In this document: in pieces, positions 1-6,531 of the stretch
How the letters are laid out: each line of letters opens with the position of its first letter
Numbering within the stretch: position 1 is the first letter of the stretch
Source: Thermoanaerobaculia bacterium
GTDB lineage: Bacteria; Acidobacteriota; Thermoanaerobaculia; Multivoradales; JAHEKO01
Reading direction: 5' to 3'
DNA length: 12,038 bases
Assembly: GCA_029287645.1 (NCBI GenBank)
Contig: JARFQS010000023.1
Location: 1 to 12,038, forward strand
Program-made: the position numbers and the translations under genes
Notes under the pieces: model-generated
What the model was told of the DNA's origin: nothing
Database searches by the model: none
The model's input: the letters and a program-made list of their open reading frames with translations, nothing else

Positions 1-97
1 CCTCGGAGAGGTTCATCTCGAGAAAGATCGGACTGGCCCGCCGGCGCTCGAGGAAGCGCTCCAATCTGGGTAGCTCGAGACAGTGGATCTCAGTCAT
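1..97 (-). CDS. N-terminal fragment of a putative GNAT-family N-acetyltransferase (runs off the left edge)
   Basis: Reading leftward, an ATG at 97-95 opens 32 codons without a stop before the window edge. The peptide begins MTEIHCLELPRLERFLERRR and continues ASPIFLEMNLSE. A leucine-rich helix, then a short segment ending in S-x-x-F-L-x-x-N-L, resembles the start of GNAT acetyltransferases of the type 'FL...S.FL..NL..aG'. The acetyl-CoA binding motif would lie outside the window, so the family call rests on this short match only. A purine-rich GAGGACAGG lies about 4 nt before the ATG as a possible ribosome binding site, and an extended -10 box lies 30 nt upstream. The gene is divergent from rsmA. 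It could instead be an unrelated protein with a similar amphipathic N-terminus. The gene itself is more certain than its function. Confidence 0.45.
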   Translation of the reverse strand, partial: MTEIHCLELPRLERFLERRRASPIFLEMNLSE

Positions 98-285
98 ACA
101 CCTGTCCTCACAACCGGAACCTCGAAACCATAGCAGAAGCCCGGAAGCCCGAGAATCGAGAACTCCACAGAGCCCAGAAGTGACCTGGATGCGGCCGATC
201 GGCTCCTCTACGGGTCGATACCCGGGTCTCGGTCGTGTGGCAAGATGGAGGAGACCCCGGGCAGACAGGACGGGAAGAGCTCTCG
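98..285. other. Divergent intergenic region with inverted repeats upstream of rsmA
   Basis: This 188-bp spacer separates the leftward gene from rsmA and holds no convincing ORF. It contains a perfect palindrome GCCGATCGGC (194-203), a hairpin CGGGT-CGAT-ACCCG (211-224), and a 7-bp inverted repeat GGGTCTC (224-230) with GAGACCC (251-257). The right arm of the last repeat overlaps the end of a GGAGGAG sequence (247-253) that looks like a ribosome binding site but has no start codon at proper distance. No strong sigma-70 promoter for rsmA could be assigned; candidates such as TGGCAAGAT (238-246) are weak. The inverted repeats may belong to an untranslated leader, but that is inference. Confidence 0.4.
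127..135 (-). promoter_or_regulatory. Candidate extended -10 promoter element for the leftward gene
   Basis: On the minus strand this reads TGCTATGGT: a TGn extension followed by TATGGT, which matches TATAAT at four of six positions. Transcription would start near 120, leaving a leader of about 23 nt with the GAGGACAGG site before the ATG at 97. I see no good -35 hexamer, as is common for extended -10 promoters. The same TGCTA core occurs before ftsK and between the glycosyltransferase gene and moaC. Confidence 0.35.
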
Positions 286-1092
286 ATGCCGCGACCCCAG
301 CTCAAGAAACGACTCGGACAGCATCATCTCCGGCAGGGCTCCCTGTGCCAGCCATTGATTGAGTTTCTCGAACCCGCCGGGTCGAAGGTGGTGGAGATCG
401 GCCCCGGCGGTGGGGTCCTGACCGCCGAGCTGCTGGCAGCAGGAGGCAAGGTGCTGGCCTGGGAAGTCGACTCCGAATGGGCTTTCGCCCTTCGGCAACA
501 GCCGCCGACCCACGACGCGGCGGTGGCGGTCGGCGACGCCATGGGCATCGCCTGGGAGCGCTTACCGATCGGCACCCTTGTGGCGGGGAATCTGCCATAC
601 CAGGTCAGTACTGCGCTGGTCGGGCGCCTCCTTCCCTGGTGGCGGACCGTTCCCAGAGCCTGTTTCCTCGTGCAATGGGAGGTGGCAGAGCGTCTTCGCG
701 CGACCCCTGGTGATTCAGCCTTCGGCGCCCTGAGTGTCTTGACGGCGGCGAGAGCAGAGGTCACGGTCCTGTCGCGGGTTGCCCGTGGGAGCTTCCATCC
801 TCCTCCCAAGGTCGACGGGGCGTTCGTCGGCCTGGCCCTGAAGGCACCACCTCTGCCCGAGTCCGAGATGGGGGCCTTCACCGACACGGTTCGCTCGGCG
901 TTCGCTCAGCGACGCAAGATGCTCCGCAACAGTCTGGGTGCGAAATGGGGACGTGCTGCTGCGGGGAATGCCATCGAGGCCACGGGGTTGGGCGCCAAGT
1001 GTCGCGCCGAGGAGGTCTCTCTGACCCAGTTTCTGGCCTTGCATGACGCCCTCCGAAGCACCTCTGGGGAAGTCGACGTCGGTAGAGGCTAA
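286..1092 (+). CDS. rsmA: 16S rRNA (adenine1518-N6/adenine1519-N6)-dimethyltransferase
   Basis: RsmA (KsgA) uses S-adenosylmethionine to dimethylate two adjacent adenines in the 3' hairpin of 16S rRNA late in small-subunit assembly. The 268-residue protein has the family's usual length. Visible motifs are LGQHHL near the N-terminus, the SAM-binding loop VEIGPGGGVLT (residues 36-46), the catalytic NLPY (102-105), a GSFHPPPKVD segment, and a C-terminal FAQRRKMLRNSL. The ATG at 286 is preferred because GGGAAG (272-277) lies 8 nt upstream and the protein then begins directly before LGQH. An in-frame GTG at 235 would add 17 unconserved residues and has no binding site. The canonical LGQHFLxD is LGQHHLRQ here, a modest divergence at the cofactor-side N-terminus. 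It is first in a plus-strand run followed after 44 nt by ftsK. Confidence 0.95.
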   Translation: MPRPQLKKRLGQHHLRQGSLCQPLIEFLEPAGSKVVEIGPGGGVLTAELLAAGGKVLAWEVDSEWAFALRQQPPTHDAAVAVGDAMGIAWERLPIGTLVAGNLPYQVSTALVGRLLPWWRTVPRACFLVQWEVAERLRATPGDSAFGALSVLTAARAEVTVLSRVARGSFHPPPKVDGAFVGLALKAPPLPESEMGAFTDTVRSAFAQRRKMLRNSLGAKWGRAAAGNAIEATGLGAKCRAEEVSLTQFLALHDALRSTSGEVDVGRG

Positions 1093-1103
1093 AGAACTCT
1101 CGG

Positions 1104-1112
1104 TGCTAGACT
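1104..1112 (+). promoter_or_regulatory. Candidate extended -10 element upstream of ftsK
   Basis: The sequence TGCTAGACT has a TGn extension and a TAGACT hexamer matching TATAAT at four positions. It lies in the short rsmA-ftsK gap. Transcription would begin near 1119, just before the strong GGAGGGA ribosome binding site. There is no clear -35 box. If real, it gives ftsK a promoter independent of rsmA. Its TAG is also the in-frame stop upstream of ftsK, so a chance match cannot be excluded. Confidence 0.3.
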
Positions 1113-1123
1113 TGCAACCCTCT

Positions 1124-1139
1124 GGAGGGAATCCGACTG
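1124..1139 (+). promoter_or_regulatory. Ribosome binding site and CTG start that define the N-terminus of ftsK
   Basis: GGAGGGA (1124-1130) is followed, 6 nt after its end, by CTG at 1137. Between the in-frame stop TAG at 1107-1109 and the first ATG at 1218 this frame has no ATG, GTG or TTG. The ATG at 1218 has no purine-rich site before it. Translation from CTG gives a Lys-rich cytoplasmic leader followed by the whole first membrane helix, as expected in FtsK. Confidence 0.7.
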
Positions 1140-3521
1140 ACCAGATCCAAGAAGAAGGCGGAACCGGGCGGGCGACTGACGCCTGAGAAGAGGTCCGAGC
1201 TGTTCGGAATCTCATGGATGGTCGTGGCCATCCTCCTCGGCGTCAGCCTCGGCACCTACCAGCCCACGGATCCGAGCTTCTTCCATCAGACGCCGCAACA
1301 GGGTCCAGTGCAGAACCTGGCCGGCCGCGTCGGCGCGGAGGTGGCTGCCTTCGTCTTCGAGGTGTTCGGTTTCACGGCTCTGCTCCTGCCCGTCTTGTTT
1401 CTGTTGACCGGTTGGAGGAAATTCTGGAACCGAGAAGGACAGAAAGTGGTCGGTCGAGGGGTCGGGGCCGTGATTGTCATGGTGACTCTGCCGGCTCTTC
1501 TCCAGTCCCTTCTCGGAACCGTCAGCTGGCGCGGGGTAGAGATGTCCGCCGGAGGTTTGGTCGGCAGTCTGGTTGGCGACTCCCTGGAGCGTCTCCTGAA
1601 TCCTGCCGGAACCCTGGTGGTGCTCGGGGGGGGAGTCCTGATCGGCTTCGCGATGCTCCTGCAGTCGACTCTGGGAGACTTTCTGATCGCCTGGCGCCAG
1701 CGTCTCCACTCCTGGTGGGATCGACTCGCTTTCGCCTGGGCCAGGTACAAGGAGCGACGTGCGAAGGAACAATCGCGCCGTCGGGTCATGGCGAAGCATC
1801 TCGAACGTGCAGCTGAGAAGAAGGGCCAGCAGGCCACAGCCCAGCAGGTGACGAAGCTCTCTTCGGGCGCCGACTCCAAGGCTGATCCGCCCCTGCGAGT
1901 CGAGGAGAAGGAGGGACAAGGAAGCTTCTCCGTCCGCAAGGTGAAGGTCGAGACACCGAAGCAGGAGAGACGCGAGGCGCCCAAGTCCAAGCAGAAACGG
2001 ATCGCGTTCAAGGACGAGGTTCCTCCGATCGCAGCGGCCCTTCCTCCTCTGAATCTGCTGCAGCTCGACGCCGTCGAAACCAGCGTCGACGAGAACGAGC
2101 TCGTTCGTCTGGGAGAGCTGATTCGAGCTCGCTGTGCGGAGTTCGGTGTCGAGGGCACGGTCGTCGGAATCAGCCCCGGTCCCATCGTCACCATCTTCGA
2201 GTTTCAACCGGCACCCGGTGTCAAGGTGAGCCAGATCGTGAATCTCCAGGACGATCTCGCCCTTGCCCTGAAGGCCGAAGCGATTCGCATCGAGCGACTG
2301 GCAGGACGATCGACGCTGGGAATCGAGGTACCCAACAAGAAGAAAGCACTGATCCATCTAGGGCATCTGCTCTCACAAGGGGAGTTCCGAAAGTCCCCAT
2401 CGCCCCTGACAGTGGCACTCGGCACGACGCTACACGGCGAGCCTTACTTCTCCGATCTTGCAGGGATGCCGCATCTGCTGGTGGCTGGGGCCACGGGCTC
2501 GGGAAAGAGCGTCGGCCTCCAGAGCATGATCACCTCGATCCTCTACAAGGCGACGAAGGACGAAGTGCAGTTCATCTTCATCGATCCGAAGCGGATCGAG
2601 CTCGGCGTCTACGCCAGCATTCCGCACTTGAAGACCGAAGTGGTGGTCGAGCCGAAGAAGGCCTCCTACGCCCTGCGGTGGGCGGTCAGCGAGATGGAGC
2701 GGAGGTACCGCCTTTTGGCCGAAGCCCATGTCCGCTCCCTCGACTACTACAACCGGGCCATCAAGAACCCGGAGGTACGCAAACGACTGGCCTTGTCCGA
2801 AGGGGACGTCGAGTTCCAGGACTCCGATCTCAAGCCCTTGCCGTACTACGTAATCGTCATCGACGAGCTGGCCGACCTCATGATGGTGGCGGCCAATGAG
2901 GTCGAGGCCTCGATCGCACGACTGGCGCAGATGGCCCGAGCTGTCGGAATCCACCTGATCGTGGCTACTCAGAGGCCCTCGGTGGACGTCCTGACGGGAA
3001 CCATCAAGGCCAATTTTCCCTGTCGCCTCGCCTACGCAACGGTCTCGAAGATCGATTCCAGAACCATCCTGGATCAGGTCGGCGCCGAGAAGCTCCTGGG
3101 ACGGGGTGATGCCCTCTTCATGCCGCCAGGGACCTCGAGGATCCTGCGCCTGCACGGCGCGTATGTCACCGAGCAGGAGACGGCGGGACTGGTCCGGTGG
3201 ATGAAGAAGAGGGGCAAACCCGAGTTCGACCCCGCCGTTCTCGCTCCGCCGCCGGAAGAGGATCGATCGAGTGGAGGCTCTGGTAGCGGCGAAGATCCCC
3301 TGTTCGAAGAAGCGGCACGATTGGTGGTGTCCGAGCGACAGGGCTCGGCGAGCTTTCTCCAACGCCGTATGCGAGTCGGCTTTTCGAGAGCGGCTCGCTT
3401 GATCGACATGATGGAGCAAGACGGGCTCCTGGGTCCGCCCCAGGGAAGCAAACCTCGCGAGGTTCTGGTGAAGTCGGACTACTTCACCGAAATCGACGAG
3501 ACGAAGGTAGACGAGGAGTAG
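1137..3521 (+). CDS. ftsK: DNA translocase FtsK (FtsK/SpoIIIE family)
   Basis: FtsK is a membrane-anchored hexameric DNA pump at the division septum. It moves chromosome ends apart and activates XerCD recombination at dif. Read from the CTG at 1137 it has 794 residues: a basic leader (about 1-22), four hydrophobic helices (about 24-42, 68-93, 107-127, 158-177), a charged Lys/Arg/Glu/Gln-rich linker, then the motor. The motor has Walker A GATGSGKS (451-458), Walker B VIVIDEL with D576-E577, and the family segment VATQRPSVDVLTGTIKANFP. The end (about 720-783) is the winged-helix gamma domain containing RQGSASFLQRRMRVGFSRA, which in characterised FtsK reads the polar KOPS sequences. The linker is short compared with E. 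coli FtsK, as in SpoIIIE-sized members. Starting at the ATG at 1218 would cut into helix 1. The stop lies 3 nt before fmt. Confidence 0.95.
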   Translation: MTRSKKKAEPGGRLTPEKRSELFGISWMVVAILLGVSLGTYQPTDPSFFHQTPQQGPVQNLAGRVGAEVAAFVFEVFGFTALLLPVLFLLTGWRKFWNREGQKVVGRGVGAVIVMVTLPALLQSLLGTVSWRGVEMSAGGLVGSLVGDSLERLLNPAGTLVVLGGGVLIGFAMLLQSTLGDFLIAWRQRLHSWWDRLAFAWARYKERRAKEQSRRRVMAKHLERAAEKKGQQATAQQVTKLSSGADSKADPPLRVEEKEGQGSFSVRKVKVETPKQERREAPKSKQKRIAFKDEVPPIAAALPPLNLLQLDAVETSVDENELVRLGELIRARCAEFGVEGTVVGISPGPIVTIFEFQPAPGVKVSQIVNLQDDLALALKAEAIRIERLAGRSTLGIEVPNKKKALIHLGHLLSQGEFRKSPSPLTVALGTTLHGEPYFSDLAGMPHLLVAGATGSGKSVGLQSMITSILYKATKDEVQFIFIDPKRIELGVYASIPHLKTEVVVEPKKASYALRWAVSEMERRYRLLAEAHVRSLDYYNRAIKNPEVRKRLALSEGDVEFQDSDLKPLPYYVIVIDELADLMMVAANEVEASIARLAQMARAVGIHLIVATQRPSVDVLTGTIKANFPCRLAYATVSKIDSRTILDQVGAEKLLGRGDALFMPPGTSRILRLHGAYVTEQETAGLVRWMKKRGKPEFDPAVLAPPPEEDRSSGGSGSGEDPLFEEAARLVVSERQGSASFLQRRMRVGFSRAARLIDMMEQDGLLGPPQGSKPREVLVKSDYFTEIDETKVDEE

Positions 3522-3524
3522 GAG

Positions 3525-4469
3525 TTGGATCGCCTGGTCTTCTTCGGTACGCCGGACTTCGCCGTGCCGACGCTCGAGGCACTCTGCGATGCCGGTCGGG
3601 CTCCGCTCGCGGTCGTCTCGCAACCTTCGCGGCCCGCCGGTCGGGGAAGACATCTGCAGGATCCACCCGTCGTGGAGTGGGCCAGAAAGGCAGGCTTGGC
3701 GGTGGTTCAGCCGGACGATGTGCGGAACTCCGCCTTCTTGGATTGGCTGGAAGCTCTGGGACCGGAGGTGGCCGTGGTGGTGGCGTTCGGCCAGATCTTC
3801 CCCAAGGCCCTGCTGCAGATTCCGACTCACGGCTGCATCAATTTGCACGCCTCGTTGCTGCCCTCGTATCGCGGCGCGGCGCCGATCCAGGCCGCCATTG
3901 TCGCCGGCGAAGCCACCACCGGCGTGACCACCATGCAGATGGAGGAGGGGCTGGACAGTGGTCCCATCCTGCTTCAGGAGGAGATCGCGATTCGATCCCA
4001 AGAGACCGCGGGGGAGCTCTCTGAACGCTTGGCAGAGGTGGGTGCAGAGCTGATGGTGCGAACCCTGGAGAGGATCGAGTCGGGAGACGTCGAGCCGAGG
4101 CCGCAGATGCACTCCCAAGCCACCAAGGCTCCGCGCCTCAGGAAGGCGGATGGGGAGCTCGACTGGCAGCAGACCGCAGCGCGTCTCGTCGATCGGATTC
4201 GGGGAGTCACACCCTGGCCGGGGGCCTTTTCACGGTTGCGGGATCGACCGCTGAAGATCCTCTGGGGGAGCGTCATCGAGAACCAGGCCGTGGCGGAGGG
4301 CAACGAGCCCGGTACCTACCTCGGGCTGATCGAGTCTCGGATGGCGGTCAGCTGTGGTGAGGGCACCGTCCTGGGATTGGAGCGCGTGCAGCGGCCCGGC
4401 AAGAAGCCCGTCGAGGCCTTGCAGTTCGTCAACGGCGAGCCGATCGAGGTGGGAGAGCGGTTCGGGTGA
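3525..4469 (+). CDS. fmt: Methionyl-tRNA formyltransferase
   Basis: Fmt transfers a formyl group from 10-formyltetrahydrofolate to the amino group of Met-tRNAfMet, making the bacterial initiator tRNA. The 314-residue protein is full length. It begins MDRLVFFGTPDFAVPTLEAL, the typical Fmt start, and carries the catalytic triad in HGCINLHASLLPSYRGAAPI (N106, H108) and GLDSGPIL (D144). These numbers match the E. coli enzyme. The C-terminal domain with RKADGELDW and a late RVQRPGKKPVE segment is the tRNA-binding OB-like fold. The start is TTG; GAGGAG (3513-3518) lies 6 nt upstream, inside the end of ftsK, so translation is probably coupled. The stop overlaps the GTG start of rsmB by 4 nt. The often-adjacent peptide deformylase gene (def) is not in the window. 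Confidence 0.95.
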   Translation: MDRLVFFGTPDFAVPTLEALCDAGRAPLAVVSQPSRPAGRGRHLQDPPVVEWARKAGLAVVQPDDVRNSAFLDWLEALGPEVAVVVAFGQIFPKALLQIPTHGCINLHASLLPSYRGAAPIQAAIVAGEATTGVTTMQMEEGLDSGPILLQEEIAIRSQETAGELSERLAEVGAELMVRTLERIESGDVEPRPQMHSQATKAPRLRKADGELDWQQTAARLVDRIRGVTPWPGAFSRLRDRPLKILWGSVIENQAVAEGNEPGTYLGLIESRMAVSCGEGTVLGLERVQRPGKKPVEALQFVNGEPIEVGERFG

Positions 4470-5809
4470 GCGAATCTCGCAGGAACGTCCGCGCGTTGGC
4501 TTGCACGGTCCTCGAGAAATCGCTGTCCTCCTTGGCGCCAGTCGACCCGATTCTGGCCTCCTTCGACCACGGTCTCGAAGAGCGTGATCGCCGGTTGCTG
4601 CATCAGATGGTGTACGGGGTCCTGCGCTGGCTGCGAAGAATCGATTACATCCTTGGCGAGGCAGCGTCGCGTCGGCTGGACGAGATCGATCGGGATCTAC
4701 AGTACCCCCTGAGGATCGGCGTCTACCAACTCGTCTTCCTCGATCGCGTCCCGGCGCACGCCGCAGTCAGCGAGTCCGTGAACCTCGCCCGAAAGAGGAC
4801 TCATCGCGGCGGTGCAGGCTTCGTGAATGCCATCCTGCGCCGTGTGGCCGCGGCTCCGACCCTCGAGGACTGGCCTGTGAAGGTCGAGGATGCCGTGACG
4901 CGAATCGGCATCGAGACGAGCCATCCGAACTCTCTCATTGCGGGGTGGATACGGCAGTATGGCGAGCGCCAGGCCGAGCTTCTGGCAGCGGCCAACAACT
5001 GTCCGAAACCCATGCATCTGTTGAGCTTCGCGGATCGGGGCGGGCGCGATTCCCTGTCCGCCGATCTCGAGAAAGAGGGCCTGATCAGCGAGGTTTCGTC
5101 GATCTCTCCGATGGGTCTTATCGTCAGGCGGGGCAATCCCCTGGAGACGGAGGCGTTCCGCAAGGGCGATTTCTATATTCAGGATGAAGCAAGCCAGTTT
5201 GCTGCGCTGATTCCGTCACCCTGCGATGGGGAGACCGTATTCGATGCTGCCGCGTCTCCGGGAGGCAAGAGTCTCTCTCTGCTAGCCACGGGCGTGGACG
5301 CCAGGATCGTGTGTGCCGATGTGGGTCCAGCACGAATCGGACCTCTCCTGGCAAATCTACAGCGGCTCGATCGTGAGATTCCGGTCGTGGTGATGGACGT
5401 GCGGCAACGGGCGATCGGTTCCGCTTTCAAGAGGGTGATCGTGGATTTGCCCTGTTCTGGCACGGGAACCCTCCGCAAGCACCCGGAGCTCAAGTGGAGA
5501 GTGAGCCGGCAGGAGCTCGAGCGACTCTCGGTAGAGAGTCTCGCTCTGCTCGACAGCGCGGCGGAGCTGGTCGAGCCGGGCGGCATCCTGGCAGCGATCA
5601 CCTGCTCCCTGGAGGACACCGAGAACGAGGCCGTAGCAGAGCGGTTCCTGAAGAAGCACCGGGCTTTCAGCCCCCTCGATCTCGGCGAAGTCCTGCCGCC
5701 GCCGAGCCAGGACTACGTTCAGGGTCCGGGGCTATGGAGGATTCTGACGGGCGGTGATCACGACGGGTTCACTGTTCAGGTTTTTGGCCGGTCGCCTGCC
5801 TCTGCTTGA
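4466..5809 (+). CDS. rsmB: 16S rRNA (cytosine967-C5)-methyltransferase
   Basis: RsmB methylates C5 of a 16S rRNA cytosine near the subunit interface. The 447-residue protein has an N-terminal NusB-like helical domain (about 1-140, with QMVYGVLRWLRRIDYIL and FVNAILRR) and a C-terminal SAM-dependent RNA m5C methyltransferase domain. Visible motifs are FYIQDEASQFAA, the SAM loop VFDAAASPGGKSLSLL, motif IV DLPCSGTGTLRKHPELKW with C330, and motif VI ITCSLEDTENE with C380. The two cysteines are the general release residue and the nucleophile of this family. The start is a GTG inside a GTGA overlap with the fmt stop. Its last 34 nt overlap the end of the opposite-strand glycosyltransferase gene, leaving no room for a separate terminator between the two. 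Confidence 0.93.
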   Translation: MSESRRNVRALACTVLEKSLSSLAPVDPILASFDHGLEERDRRLLHQMVYGVLRWLRRIDYILGEAASRRLDEIDRDLQYPLRIGVYQLVFLDRVPAHAAVSESVNLARKRTHRGGAGFVNAILRRVAAAPTLEDWPVKVEDAVTRIGIETSHPNSLIAGWIRQYGERQAELLAAANNCPKPMHLLSFADRGGRDSLSADLEKEGLISEVSSISPMGLIVRRGNPLETEAFRKGDFYIQDEASQFAALIPSPCDGETVFDAAASPGGKSLSLLATGVDARIVCADVGPARIGPLLANLQRLDREIPVVVMDVRQRAIGSAFKRVIVDLPCSGTGTLRKHPELKWRVSRQELERLSVESLALLDSAAELVEPGGILAAITCSLEDTENEAVAERFLKKHRAFSPLDLGEVLPPPSQDYVQGPGLWRILTGGDHDGFTVQVFGRSPASA

Positions 5810-6498
5810 GGGGTCGGGTTCTGTCTTGGATGGTAGAGACGAGCCAGCTTCTGGGGAGATACACCGGCCAGGTAGAGGGCCCAGATCAGCCAGTTGACGA
5901 TCACCGTTCGAGCGATGCCGCCTTCCAGGTAGCGTCGCGCCGAGGTGACCGCCTCCAGGGGTAGGACCACGATCTCGCCGTGTCGCTTCATGCGCTGGAC
6001 GAGATCGAGATCTTCCAAGATCGGCCACTCTCGAAAGCCCCCCAGTTCGTCGAACGCGGTGCGACTGATGAACTGCGCCTGGTCGCCGAGTGGGGAGCGG
6101 GTGAGCCGGGTCCTCAGCCTGACGAGTCTGCCGCCGAAAGCCATCACCCTGTGGTTCGTGTCGAACCGAACCTGGAATCCACCACCAACCTTCCCGCTAG
6201 CGATCACCTCGCGAATCGCAGGCAGAGCGCCGTCGGGAAGCTGCGTATCGGCGTGCAGGAAGACCAGCGCATCGCTGACGGTCGAAGCGGCCCCCCGGTT
6301 GAGCTGTGGACCCCGGCCAGGTTCTCCAATGACGACTCGGGCACCCAGCTCCTCGGCTAATCGGAGAGTCGAGTCCCGGCTTCCACCATCGCTGACCACG
6401 ACTTCATCGGCTTCCGAGAGGACACCTGGCAGGTTTCGCCGCAGGGACGACTCTTCATTCAGGGTGGGGATGATGGCTGCGACGGTGATGGTCGCCAA
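5776..6498 (-). CDS. Family 2 glycosyltransferase (rSAM/selenodomain-associated transferase 2 type, TIGR04283-like)
   Basis: The 240-residue protein has a single GT-A domain. It shows IIPTLNEESSL (9-19), VVVSDGGSRDST (33-44), GRGPQLNRGA (61-70), the DxD-type metal site LHADT (81-85), a GDQAQFISR acceptor-loop segment and an ILEDLDLVQRM motif near residue 160. It ends in a helix followed by GVSPQKLARLYHP. The short length and the Q-x-N-x-G-A and LARxY motifs fit the TIGR04283 subgroup better than polysaccharide synthases. Donor and acceptor are unknown. The usual neighbours of that subgroup (transferase 1, radical SAM genes) are not visible. The only near-canonical start is TTG at 6498-6496: an in-frame TAG lies 12 nt upstream, with no ATG or GTG between. 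There is no ribosome binding site, which suggests leaderless translation from the divergent promoter. Confidence 0.85.
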   Translation of the reverse strand: MATITVAAIIPTLNEESSLRRNLPGVLSEADEVVVSDGGSRDSTLRLAEELGARVVIGEPGRGPQLNRGAASTVSDALVFLHADTQLPDGALPAIREVIASGKVGGGFQVRFDTNHRVMAFGGRLVRLRTRLTRSPLGDQAQFISRTAFDELGGFREWPILEDLDLVQRMKRHGEIVVLPLEAVTSARRYLEGGIARTVIVNWLIWALYLAGVSPQKLARLYHPRQNPTPQAEAGDRPKT

Positions 6499-6507
6499 GG
6501 TGGCGGA

Positions 6508-6517
6508 ATGCTAGCAT
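6508..6517. promoter_or_regulatory. Palindromic bidirectional extended -10 element between the glycosyltransferase gene and moaC
   Basis: The 33-bp gap between the two divergent start codons contains the perfect palindrome ATGCTAGCAT. On each strand it reads TGCTAGCAT, an extended -10 element (TGn plus TAGCAT, four of six matches to TATAAT). Rightward transcription would start near 6524, giving moaC a leader of about 8 nt. Leftward transcription would start near 6501, only about 3 nt before the TTG of the glycosyltransferase gene. No ribosome binding site precedes either gene. It could instead be an operator for a small dimeric regulator. Confidence 0.4.
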
Positions 6518-6531
6518 AGGCCCTCGCCCGC

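Noticed and set aside
235..285. Upstream GTG start for rsmA adding 17 residues
   Set aside because: There is no binding site before the GTG and no conservation pattern. ATG 286 has GGGAAG at good distance and gives the standard N-terminus.
1212..2357. 381-codon open frame on the minus strand, antisense to the N-terminal part of ftsK
   Set aside because: Same reason: the plus strand here encodes membrane helices and the linker of FtsK. The minus frame gives a low-complexity Leu/Gly/Glu-rich product with no recognisable start context.
2430..4118. 562-codon open frame on the minus strand, antisense to ftsK and fmt
   Set aside because: It lies fully opposite two genes with clear catalytic motifs. 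Its translation is rich in Arg, Gln, Leu and Asp with no domain pattern, as expected for an antisense shadow in GC-rich DNA.
5945..6514. Plus-strand 189-codon frame opposite the glycosyltransferase gene
   Set aside because: The minus strand encodes a complete GT-A domain with a metal site. The plus frame is Ser/Pro/Arg-rich with no domain and no binding site.
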